DNA of 64,000 nucleotides from Dermacentor variabilis (Eukaryota > Arthropoda > Arachnida > Ixodida > Ixodidae): positions 226,037,265 to 226,101,264 of the forward strand of contig NC_134570.1 in the NCBI RefSeq assembly GCF_050947875.1, given 5' to 3'. The translations under genes were made by a program, and so were the position numbers. Positions 1 through 7,889 of the stretch are shown here, piece by piece. The first letter of the stretch is position 1, and each line of letters begins with the position of its first letter. The notes beneath the pieces were generated by a model. That model worked only from the letters and a program-made list of their open reading frames with translations, did no database searches and was not told where the DNA came from.

Positions 1-1008
1 GCCGGCGTATAGCTCTGAAAGGGCAACTGCGGAAGAACTGCGTGCCAACATTGATCCCCACAGTGTACCACAATATGAGACATGAGTAATGGTGTACCAC
101 GGCGTTTTATATGTTTTTCTCATCCGCATGTTGACATGCGACCACATGCTGCTTGAGATCCGCATATTTCTTCCTTCCACGGCTCGCCGCCGAATAACAC
201 TGAAAGGGCAACTGCGGAAGAATTGCGTGTCAACATTGATCTTACAGTGCACCGCAATATGAGACATGAGTACTGGTGTACCACGGCGTTTTATAATTTT
301 TTCTCAACCGCATGTTAAGGTCCCACCCCCATGCTGCTTGAGATCCGCATATTTTCTTCCTTCCACGACTAGCCGGCGAAGAACACTGAAAGGGCAGCTG
401 CGGAAGAACTGCGTGCCAGCATTGATTCTTACAGTGCACCGCAATATGAGACACGAGTAATGGTGTACCACGGCGTTTTATCATTTTTTCTCATCCGCAT
501 GTTGAGATGAGACCGCCATGCTGCTTGAGATCCGCATATTTTTTTTCCTTCCACGACTCGCCGGCGAATAACGCTGAAATGCCAACTGGGGAAGAACTGC
601 GTGCCAACTTTGATTCTTACAGTGCACTGCAATATGAGACATGAGTACTGGTGTACCACTGCCTTTTATAATTTTTTCTCAACCGCAAGTTCAGATCCAA
701 CCCCCATGCTCCTTGAGATCCGCATATTTTTTTCCTTCAACGACTCGCTGGCGAATAACACAGAAAGGGCAACTGCGGAAGAACTGCGTGACAACATTGA
801 TTCTTAGAGTGCACCGCAATATGAGACAGGAGTACTGGTGTAACACGGAGTTTTATAATTTTTTCTCATCCGCATGTTGAGATGTGACCCCCATGTTGCT
901 TGAGATCCGCATATTTTTTCCTTCTACGACTCGCCGACGAATAACACTGAAAGGGCAACTGCGGAAGAACTGCTAGCCAGCATTGTTTCTTACAGTGCAC
1001 CGCAATAT
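1..1008. repeat. Satellite array, segment 1 (about 5.4 monomers)
   Basis: Tandem monomers of about 187 bp. Each carries the landmarks 'cagtgcaccgcaatatgaga', 'gtactggtgtacca', 'cgttttataattttttctca', 'atgctgcttgagatccgcat', a T6-T8 tract, 'cgactcgccggcgaataaca' and 'ctgcggaagaactgcgtgcc'. The segment enters from outside the window and is cut at 1008 by the LTR element. The same monomer resumes at 6974, so segments 1 and 2 were once continuous. No gene is visible; short open frames on both strands repeat monomer by monomer. Confidence 0.95.
1005..1008. repeat. Target-site duplication of LTR element, left copy (ATAT)
   Basis: ATAT lies directly before the first TG of the left LTR and again directly after the last CA of the right LTR. 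Removing the element and one ATAT restores 'gcaatataagacatgag', a sequence found in many uninterrupted monomers (for example near 8275-8290). A duplication of 4 bp fits Ty3/gypsy integration. Confidence 0.85.
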
Positions 1009-1421
1009 TGTCACGTGGTAGTGACGGTGAAGAAAGCAGTACGGTGGAATACAAAACTAGCTTTTATTGGGCGAACCATTGCCCACAAAACAGGCTACAC
1101 TTATAGCACAATGATAGCGGCGAACACGGTCGGCGATTGTGGGAAATGTGTTCAGCGGGTCAAGCGCGTCGGCTTTTATAGAGCAGTCGTCGAATGTTCC
1201 AGACTAATCGTTCGGACCCGCGTGCCTTCCACAATGTTCTACACCATTCGGGTTACGCGATGGAATCAGATAACACAAGGTTCGGCGACAACAGACAGCC
1301 GGGTAGAAGCATCGATAACTTTCCAGAAACGTCGGATACATGCAGGCGCATCTCTCGCTGTGCGATTACATTTGTTAAGCGGCGAAACGTGGTCACCCGA
1401 TAACGATAAGTGCACGTGTCA
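1009..1421 (-). repeat. 3' LTR of the gypsy-type element
   Basis: Begins TGTCACGTGG on the plus strand and ends CACGTGTCA, a TG...CA pair. It matches 6558-6973 over its whole length with about 17 substitutions and a missing AAG. On the minus strand it holds TATAAAA (1180-1174) and AATAAA (1068-1063), in the same places as in the 5' LTR. Open frames inside it are shadows. Confidence 0.93.
1063..1068 (-). terminator. AATAAA polyadenylation signal in 3' LTR
   Basis: The minus-strand hexamer AATAAA sits about 55 bp before the downstream end of the LTR, where R-region polyadenylation of the element's RNA would be expected. The same hexamer is at 6615-6620 in the 5' LTR. Assignment is by position and motif only. 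Confidence 0.6.
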
Positions 1422-1431
1422 ATACCCCCCT
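1422..1431 (-). other. Polypurine-tract candidate
   Basis: On the minus strand the internal region ends 'aacaGGGGGGtat' just before the 3' LTR's first TG. A purine run next to the 3' LTR is where plus-strand DNA synthesis is primed in LTR elements. Two bases (AT) separate GGGGGGT from the TG, and two bases also separate the other LTR end from the primer-site candidate, which agrees with integrase trimming 2 nt from each cDNA end. The tract is short, so the call is moderate. Confidence 0.55.
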
Positions 1432-1522
1432 GTTACAAAGCATCGACCCGATGCTGCAAACAAACGAAGGTAATAAACAAAAGCACTTGTAGCAAAGAAA
1501 AGAACAAAAATGGCGAAGTTTG
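1432..1522 (-). other. Non-coding leader between integrase stop and 3' LTR
   Basis: A gap of about 90 bp between the pol stop at 1523 and the purine run. There is no ORF with protein-like features, so no envelope gene could fit here. Confidence 0.6.
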
Positions 1523-2400
1523 TCAGCCTCCGTAAAAGGGTTTAAGGCGCACCACGTGGACCACTTCAGATCGTGCGCGGCGCCGCTGGGAATGCGAAAT
1601 GCTGTCTGGCACGACCTCATAGTCCAGAGCGCCAATACGTCGGATGACCTTGTAGGGTCCGAAATAGCGTCGGAGTAGTTTCTCACTGAGTCCTCGTCGG
1701 CGTATCGGGGTCCAGACCCAAACACGGTCGTCAGGTTGGTACTCAACGAAGCGTCGTCGGAGGTTGTAGTGTCGGCTGTCGGTCCTCTGCTGGCTCTTGA
1801 TTCGCAGGCGGGCGAGCTGTCGGGCTTCTTCGGCGCGCTGGAGATAGCTAGCGACGTCAACATTCTCTTCGTCAGTTACGTGCGGCAGCATGGCTTCAAG
1901 CGTCGTCGTCGGGTTCCTGCCGTAAACCAGCTTAAACGGCGTGATCTGTGTTGTTTCTTGCACCGCCGTGTTGTACGCAAAGGTTACGTATGGCAGGACC
2001 GCGTCCCACGTCTTGCGTTCGACGTCGACGTACATTGCTAGCATGTCGGTGAGGGTCTTGTTCAGGCGCTCCGTGAGACCATTCGTCTGCGGATGGTAGG
2101 CAGTTGTCCTCCTGTGGCTTGTCTGGCTGTACTGCAGAATGGCTTGGGTGAGCTCTGCTGTAAAAGCCGTTCCTCTGTCGGTGATGAGGACTTCTGGGGC
2201 ACCATGCCGCAGCAGGATGTTCTCCACAAAAAATTTCGCCACTTCGGCTGCGCTGCCTTTTGGTAGAGCTTTAGTTTCAGCAAAACGGGTGAGATAGTCC
2301 GTCGCCACGACGATCCACTTATTTCCGGATGTTGATATCGGAAACCGCGCTAACAAATCCATCCCAATCTGCTGGAATCGTCGGCGAGGAGGTTCGTTCG
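1523..2400 (-). pseudogene. pol: pol segment 4: integrase catalytic core and C-terminal domain
   Basis: Integrase inserts element cDNA into host DNA in the nucleus. This frame carries the catalytic triad: D in 'IGMDLLARFP', D in 'LITDRGTAF' and E in 'GLTERLNKTL', with 35 residues between the second D and the E, the classic D,D-35-E spacing. It ends with a GPY/F-type module ('RRYFGPYKV') and stops after 'RLKPFYGG' at 1523. No chromodomain follows. The N-terminal zinc-binding half of integrase lies in the preceding frame, and the two join only across a one-base frame break near 2400, so this copy cannot make a complete integrase by normal translation. The core itself has no internal stop. Confidence 0.9.
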
Positions 2401-3639
2401 CTGTAGTAATCCTCCTGGCCTTGTCGGGGGTGTCTTGCGTCGTTGACAGTCTCGGCATGTCTTGACGTAACGGGCGACGTCGGCGGTCAGACGCGGCCAG
2501 TAATACCTTTCCTGTATTCTCGACAGCGTCCGGGAGAATCCGAGGTGCCCAGCGGTTGGATCGTCGTGTAGGGCGTGCAGTATTTCTGGACGCAGCGCTG
2601 ACGGTACAATAAGAAGGTAGCTGGCGCGGACTGGTGAGAAGTTCTTCTTCACGAGCAGGTTGTTTTGTAGCGTGAACGAAGACAACCCGTGCTTAAATGC
2701 CCTAGGCACAACGTCGGTGTTCCCTTCCAAATACTCGACGAGGCCTTTTAGCTCCGGGTCGGCTCGTTGCTGTTTAGTGAAGTCTTCCGCGCTTATTATC
2801 CCAAGGAAGGCGTTGTCGTCCTCGTCGTCTTGCGGCGAGGGATCGATGGGGACGCGCGATAAGCAGTCGGCGTCGGAGTGTTTTCTTCCAGACTTGTATA
2901 TTACCGTGACGTCATATTCTTGTAGTCTGAGGCTCCACCGCGCCAGCCGTCCTGAAGGGTCCTTTAAGTTAGCTAGCCAAAACAGTGCGTGATGGTCACT
3001 GACGACTTTGAATGGCCTGCCATAGAGGTAAGGGCGGAATTTAGCTGTAGCCCAAATGATGGCGAGGCATTCCTTTTCAGTCGCAGAATAGTTGCTTTCC
3101 GCTTTTGACAGCGACCGGCTAGCATACGATATCACCCTTGCAAGTCCTTCTTTCCTCTGGACTAGGACGGCGCCGAGGCCTAGGCTACTGGCGTCAGTGT
3201 GGATTTCGGTATCGGCGTCCTCGTCGAAGTGTGCAAGTACCGGCGGCGACTGCATGCGTCGTTTCAGTTCTTGAAATGCCTTGGCCTGAGGCGTTTCCCG
3301 CTTGAACGCGACATCACATTTGGTTAGATGTGTTAGCGGCTCCATGATGCGTGAAAAGTCCTTGACAAAGCGCCTATAATAGGCACACATGCCAAGGAAT
3401 CTGCGCGCTGCCTTCTTGTCGGTTGGCTGCGGGAACTTTGCGATGGCAGCTGTCTTCTGTGGGTCGGGGCGTACTCCTGATTTGCTGATCACGTGGCCTA
3501 GGAACAAAAGCTCATCGTAAGCGAAACGGCACTTTTCCGGCTTCAGAGTGAGCCCTGATGATTTGACGGCTTCTAACACTGTCGCAAGCCGCCTAAGGTG
3601 ATCGTCGAAATTTCCGGCGAAGACAACGACGTCATCCAG
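2397..3639 (-). pseudogene. pol: pol segment 3: RT C-terminal part, RNase H, integrase HHCC domain
   Basis: This frame opens with 'LDDVVVFAG', the second half of the RT active-site box, continues through the RT thumb and connection ('LGMCAYYRRFVKDF'), then RNase H: D in 'EIHTDASSLGLGAVL', E in 'YSATEKECLAI', D in 'VVSDHHALFWL' and D in 'SDADCLSR'. RNase H removes the RNA strand during cDNA synthesis. It ends with the integrase N-terminal zinc finger: H and H in 'HDDPTAGH', C and C in 'CRDCQRRK' (H-x6-H, then C-x2-C). The catalytic residues I can check are present. The frame is separated from the RT N-terminal half at 3639/3638 and from the integrase core near 2400, each by the equivalent of one lost base. 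Confidence 0.9.
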
Positions 3640-4240
3640 TAAACAAGGCACGTCTGCCACTTCAGTCCGGCTAACACCGTGTCCATGACGCGCTGAAACG
3701 TTGCAGGCGCCGAGCATAGTCCGAATGGCATGACCTTGAACTCGTAGAGGCCTTCTGGCGTGATAAAGGCAGTCTTTTCGCGATCTCTCTCGTCGACTTC
3801 TATTTGCCAGTAGCCAGACTTGAGGTCCATCGACGAGAAGTATTTAGCGTTGCAGAGCCGATCCAATGCGTCGTCTATTCGTGGAAGGGGGTACACATCC
3901 TTCTTCGTGATCTTGTTCAGTCGACGATAATCGACGCAGAAGCGTAGGGTTCCGTCCTTTTTCTTTACCAGCACTACAGGAGAGGCCCACGGGCTTTTCG
4001 ACGGCTGGATGATGTCGTCGCGCAGTATTTCGTCGACTTGTTGCCTAATAGCTTCACGTTCTCGCGTCGAAACTCGGTAAGGGCTCTGGCGGAGTGGTCG
4101 AGCGCTCTCTTCGGTTATTATGCGATGCTTTGCAACTGGTGTTTGTCGAATCCTCGATGACGTCGAAAAGCAGTCTTTGTATCGTCTGAGAAGACTTCTG
4201 ATCTTTTGCTGCTTACTCATAGGAAGACTTCGATTCACGT
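3639..4240 (-). pseudogene. pol: pol segment 2: reverse transcriptase, N-terminal half
   Basis: This holds RT fingers and palm motifs in order: 'SPWASPVVLVKKKDGTLRF', 'CVDYRRLNKITKKD', 'PLPRIDDALDRL', 'FSSMDLKSGYWQIEV' (first catalytic Asp), 'KTAFITPEGLYEF', 'MPFGLCSAPATFQRVMD'. RT copies element RNA into DNA inside the particle. The frame reads into the active-site box as ...LVY and then leaves it: the Y codon is 3641-3639 and the two catalytic Asp codons (3636-3631) are in the next frame. Loss of one base in a short C run would explain it. A further one-base break near 4240 separates it from protease. The segment before about 4240 in this frame is not coding. Confidence 0.9.
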
Positions 4241-5190
4241 CGAATCTGGTTCGGGGATAATGCTCATCGGGGTAGATGCGGCTGAATCCGAGAGGACAAA
4301 GGCATTGCTGGTTTCCACAATTTCCTCGATGTATGCGATTGTCGTGCCCTTGTTGATGTGCTTGAACTCTTGGCTGAAGTTGGTTAGCATAACTTCCACT
4401 TGCCCTCCGTGGAGTCGAGCGATCCCTCTTGCGACGCACATTTCACGGTCGAGCAGTAGATGTTGGTCGCCCTCGATGACGCCTTCTACGTCAGCGGGTG
4501 TTTCAGTGCCGACGGAAATGAGAATGCTGGAACGCGGCGGGATGCTCACTTGATCTTCGAGCACACTCAAGCCGTAGTGACTACGACAGCTCTCCGGCGG
4601 TATCGCTTGATCTTGTGACAGCGTTATCGATTTCGACTTCAGGTCGATGACTGCGCCATGTTGATTCAGGAAGTCCATGCCGAGAATGACGTCTCGTGAA
4701 CACTGTTGGAGGATAATGAAGGTGGCAGGGTAAGTCCGGTCACGAATGGTAAGTCTTGCCGTGCAGATTCCAGTCGGCGTAATGAGGTGTCCTCCAGCGG
4801 TCCGAATTTGGGGGCCCTCCCATGCAGTCTTAACCTTCTTCAACTGGGCGGCGATGTGTCCACTCATTACGGAGTAATCGTCCCCTGTGTCGACTAAGGC
4901 AGTGACTACGTGGCCGTCGAGAAGCTCGTCGAGGTCGGTGGTTCTTTGTCTGGCGTTGCGGTTAGGTCGTGGCGTCGGATCACGGCTGCGTCGTGTTGAA
5001 CTGAAGTTGGAACGTCGCGTCGTCAAGTCGTCGTTCGTCTGTGTAGTCTTGCCTTCCTGACTTAGTCGGGACGGCGGCGTGTCGTTGTTATGTCGTCGAG
5101 ATCCTTTCTTCGTCGTCTTCGTCGGCGGCGGAGGATCTTCGTCAGTTCGACGAACAGCAACCGCACCTCCATCGGTTGCTGCTTTTAGTT
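4235..5190 (-). pseudogene. pol: pol segment 1: linker and aspartic protease
   Basis: An aspartic protease that would cut the Gag and Gag-Pol polyproteins during particle maturation. The active-site triplet is in 'ALVDTGDDYSVM' and the flap-side motif in 'DVILGMDFL', about 70 residues apart, normal for retropepsins acting as homodimers. The N-terminal 90 residues are basic and Ser/Thr/Pro-rich, a linker after Gag. The frame is -1 relative to gag and overlaps it for more than 110 bases, so pol is probably made by -1 ribosomal frameshifting at the end of gag. It stops at 4235, just where RT should follow. The RT continuation is one base out of phase, consistent with a base lost in a T run near 4246. 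Confidence 0.85.
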
Positions 5191-6534
5191 TTCCGGATAT
5201 GGGCTCGCTGACCGGCCCCGGCCTGGGCCAGTGTATCGTCGGCGCTGCGGCGACAGGTAGCGGCCTGGTGATGGCGAACGCGATGGTCGTCGAGTGCTCC
5301 ACTGAGTAGCGGCGAGGTAGTCGGCGATGTCACGAGGTCGTTCACCTTCCCTCGGGCGCTGTGCGTTGACGGCGAAGCCTCGCAATCCCAGGTCGCGGTA
5401 TGGGCATCGGCGGTACACATGGCCGGCTTCGCCGCAGTGGTAGCAGAGCGGGCGGTGGTCGGGAGCGCGCCAAATGTCCGTCTTCCTCGCGTAGGTGCGC
5501 TGGGCGACGGGTGGGTGTGCTGGCGGTGGCGGCGGTGGACGACGGAATTGCGTCGTTGCAGGGCCCTGGCGTGGTCGCGGAGGGGGACCTGGACGGCGTG
5601 CGACGGCGGCGTATGTCATCGCTTCTGGCTGGGGCTGCGGTAATTGTGGTTGCAGTTCAGGAACTCCTAGCGATCGGTGCACCTCTTCTTTCACGATGTC
5701 GGCGATCGAGGCCACTTGAGGCTGCGACGATGGCAAGACCTTGCGCAGTACTTCGCGCACAATGGCCCTGATGGTCTCGCATAGATCGTACGTGGCCAGT
5801 GATTGAATTCCGGAGTAGCTTGTTGGCTTGGTGCGTCGGTCGAATTGCCGGTTCCGCATTTCCAGTGTCTTCTCGATGCTCGTCGCCTCACGAAGAAACT
5901 CGTCGACGGTCTTCGGTGGGCTTCTTACCATACCGGCGAAAAGTTCCTCTTTTACACCACGCATCAGTACACGTACTTTCTTCTCCTCGGACATTTCGGG
6001 GTCGGCGTGGCGGAACAGAGGGCTCATTTCCTCAGTGAAGATCGCGATCGCCTCATTCGGCAGCTGGGCTCTTGTCTCCAGTAGAGCTTGGGCTCGTTCT
6101 TTTCGCACTGCGCGTTGAAATGTTTGCATGAAGCCGCTTCGGAAGATGTCCCACGTCGTCAAGGTGGCTCCTCGATTCTCGAACCACGTCTTGGCGGCGT
6201 CCTCCAATGCGAAATAGACATGTCGTAGCTTGTCGTCGCTTGCCCAGTTGTTAAACGTAGCGACCCCCTCATACGTTTCCAGCCAGGTTTCCGGGTCCTC
6301 AAATATGGAACCGCGGAACGTCGGTGGTTCCCTGGGCTGCTGCAGCACGATGGGGGACGCTGGGGCTGGCATTGGGGTTGCCTTGGCCACAACCTTCTTG
6401 GTCTTCTCAGGTAGAAGTCCGTGCTCCGGGGGCAGCTGTTGAAGACGGCGGCTTGCTCGGTGCTCCGGGACTACGTTGGTGTTCTGTTTGCGGTCTGGGC
6501 TGGCATCACGGCTTGTCGGGGGCGTCCCGTACAT
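5185..6534 (-). CDS. gag: Gag structural polyprotein
   Basis: A 449-aa protein, the capsid/nucleocapsid precursor that packages element RNA into virus-like particles. ATG at 6534 is chosen because it is the first in-frame ATG outside the LTR, 23 bases downstream of its end. An upstream extension would run into the LTR. Residues about 70-230 match the retrotransposon-type Gag/capsid pattern ('FRGSIFEDPETWLETYEG', 'HVYFALEDAAKTWFENRG', 'FRSGFMQTFQR'). A proline-rich stretch at about 315-350 precedes one CCHC zinc knuckle, 'CYHCGEAGHVYRRC' (about residues 362-375), for RNA binding. The C-terminus is Arg/Ser/Pro-rich ('RRPSRSPSPGRY'). The frame is open from start to stop. The stop is preceded by a candidate -1 slippery heptamer. 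Confidence 0.9.
   Translation of the reverse strand: MYGTPPTSRDASPDRKQNTNVVPEHRASRRLQQLPPEHGLLPEKTKKVVAKATPMPAPASPIVLQQPREPPTFRGSIFEDPETWLETYEGVATFNNWASDDKLRHVYFALEDAAKTWFENRGATLTTWDIFRSGFMQTFQRAVRKERAQALLETRAQLPNEAIAIFTEEMSPLFRHADPEMSEEKKVRVLMRGVKEELFAGMVRSPPKTVDEFLREATSIEKTLEMRNRQFDRRTKPTSYSGIQSLATYDLCETIRAIVREVLRKVLPSSQPQVASIADIVKEEVHRSLGVPELQPQLPQPQPEAMTYAAVARRPGPPPRPRQGPATTQFRRPPPPPPAHPPVAQRTYARKTDIWRAPDHRPLCYHCGEAGHVYRRCPYRDLGLRGFAVNAQRPREGERPRDIADYLAATQWSTRRPSRSPSPGRYLSPQRRRYTGPGRGRSASPYPEN
5188..5194 (-). promoter_or_regulatory. Candidate -1 ribosomal frameshift site at gag stop
   Basis: On the minus strand the last codons of gag read G GAA AAC followed by the stop TAA. A -1 slip over GGAAAAC enters the protease frame exactly (next residues LKAATDGG). 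The heptamer is close to, but not a perfect match of, the X XXY YYZ rule, because the first triplet is GGA. Supporting evidence is the frame relation and the large overlap. I did not establish a downstream pseudoknot. Confidence 0.45.
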
Positions 6535-6543
6535 GAACGAAAA

Positions 6544-6555
6544 GCACCTCCACCA
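6544..6555 (-). other. Primer-binding-site candidate
   Basis: Two bases inside the 5' LTR end the minus strand reads TGGTGGAGGTGC. TGG pairs with the CCA end of a tRNA and the distance is right for a minus-strand primer site. I cannot name the tRNA with confidence. Confidence 0.5.
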
Positions 6556-6614
6556 GATGTCACGTGGTAGTGACGGTGAAGAAAGAAGCAGTACGGTGGG
6601 ATACAAAACTAGCT

Positions 6615-6620
6615 TTTATT
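6615..6620 (-). terminator. AATAAA signal in 5' LTR
   Basis: Minus-strand AATAAA about 110 bp after the TATA box. The copy in the 3' LTR is the one that would act in 3'-end formation. Confidence 0.5.
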
Positions 6621-6725
6621 GGGCGAACATATGCCCACAAAACAGGCTACACTTATAGCTCAAAGATAGCGGCGAACACGGTCTGCGATCGTCGGAAATC
6701 TGGTCAGCGGGTCAAGCGCGTCGGC

Positions 6726-6732
6726 TTTTATA
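6726..6732 (-). promoter_or_regulatory. TATA box of 5' LTR
   Basis: Minus-strand TATAAAA, conserved in both LTRs (also 1174-1180). Its position in the LTR and the downstream poly(A) hexamer make it the likely core promoter for the genomic RNA. Confidence 0.6.
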
Positions 6733-6973
6733 GAGCAGTCGTCGAATGTTCCAGACTAATCGTTCGGACCCGCGTGCCTTCCACAATGTTCTACACCATT
6801 GGGGTTACACGATGGAATCAGATAACACAAGGTTCGGCGACAACAGACAGCCGGGTAGAAGCATCGATAACTTTCCAGAAACGTCGGATACATGCAGGCG
6901 CATCTCTCGCTGTGCGATTACATTTGTTAAGTGGCGAAACGTGGTCGCCCGATAAAGATAAGTACACGTGTCA

Positions 6974-6977
6974 ATAT
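6974..6977. repeat. Target-site duplication of LTR element, right copy (ATAT)
   Basis: ATAT directly after the CA end of the right LTR, matching 1005-1008. The monomer then continues 'aagacatgag'. The first three bases also occur after the left LTR (ata then cccccc), so the exact LTR edge is ambiguous by up to 3 bp. Confidence 0.8.
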
Positions 6978-7889
6978 AAGACATGAGTACTGGTGTACAA
7001 CGGCGTTCTTAACTTTTTTCTCAACCGCATGTTCCGATTCGACCCCAATGCTGCTTGAGATCCGCATTTTTTTCCTTCCACGACTCGTCGGTGAATAACA
7101 CTGAAAAGGCAACTGCGGAAGAACTGCGTGCAAACATTGATTCTTACAGTGCACCGCAATATGAGACACGAGTACTGGTGTACCACTGCGTGTTATAATT
7201 TTTCCTCAACCGCAAGTTCAGATCCGAACCCCATGCTGCTTAAGATCCGCATAATTTTTTGCTTCCATGACTCGCTGTCAAATAACACTGAAAGGGCAAC
7301 TGGGGAAGAACTGCGTGCCAACATTGACTCTTATAGTGCACCGATATATGAGACGTGAGTACTGCTGTACCACTGCGTTTTATAATTTTTTCTCAACGGC
7401 ATGTTCAGGTCCGACCCCATGCTGCTTGAGATCCGCATATTTTTTTCGTTACACGACTCGCCGTCGAATAACACTGAAAGGGCAACTGCGGAAGAACTGC
7501 GTGCCAACCTTCATTCTTACAGTTAACCGCAATATGAGAAACGAGTACTGGTGTACAATGGTGTTTTATAATTTTTTCACAGCCGCATGTTCAGATCCGA
7601 CCCCCATGCTGCTTGAGATCCGCATGTTTTTTCCTTTCACGACTTGCCGGCGTATAACTCTGAAAGGGCAACTGCGGAAGAACTGCGTGCCAACATTGAT
7701 TCTTACAGTGCACCGCAATATGAGACAGGTGTATTGGTGTAACGCGGCGTTTTAAAATTTTTCCTCATCCGCATGTTGAATGCGACCCTCATGCTGCTTG
7801 ATATCCGCACATTTATTTCCTTCCACGACTCCCACGCGAATAACACTGAAAGGGCAACTGCGGAAGAACTGCGTGTCAACATTGATCTT

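Larger units (their letters stand above)
1009..6973 (-). mobile_element. Ty3/gypsy-type LTR retrotransposon, complete but with broken pol
   Basis: A 5965-bp element read on the minus strand. It has two LTRs of 413 and 416 bp (TG...CA ends), a primer-binding-site candidate, gag, then pol in the order protease, reverse transcriptase, RNase H, integrase, a G-run before the 3' LTR, and an ATAT target duplication in satellite. Integrase after RNase H places it in Ty3/gypsy rather than Ty1/copia. There is a GPY/F-type integrase tail and neither an envelope ORF nor a chromodomain that I can see. Gag is open. Pol is interrupted by three one-base frame breaks near 4240, 3638 and 2400. By eye the LTRs differ at about 17 positions plus a 3-bp indel (about 96% identity), so this is not a brand-new insertion. 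I cannot assign a named lineage (Mag, Mdg1 or other) without a phylogeny. Confidence 0.93.
6558..6973 (-). repeat. 5' LTR of the gypsy-type element
   Basis: A 416-bp copy of 1009-1421. It begins TGTCACGTGG (plus strand) and ends ACACGTGTCA, followed by the ATAT duplication and satellite. Read on the minus strand it has TATAAAA at 6732-6726 (about 240 bp into the LTR) and AATAAA at 6620-6615, the usual order for U3 promoter and R-region poly(A) signal. Confidence 0.93.

Noticed and set aside
1..1008. Regularly spaced direct repeats as a CRISPR array
   Set aside because: The whole unit of about 187 bp repeats with no unique spacers, no cas genes, and retrotransposons of animal type are present.
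1015..1473. Plus-strand open frame of 152 codons
   Set aside because: It lies almost entirely in the 3' LTR and is antisense to the element. The 5' LTR has the same frame with changes, as expected from shared LTR sequence.
1422..1522. Possible envelope gene downstream of integrase
   Set aside because: Only about 100 bp separate the integrase stop from the 3' LTR. There is no room and no suitable frame.
7267..7755. Plus-strand open frame of 162 codons, one of the longest inside the satellite
   Set aside because: It runs through several monomers and repeats the same peptide segments found across the whole array in all contexts. No domain or unique sequence.
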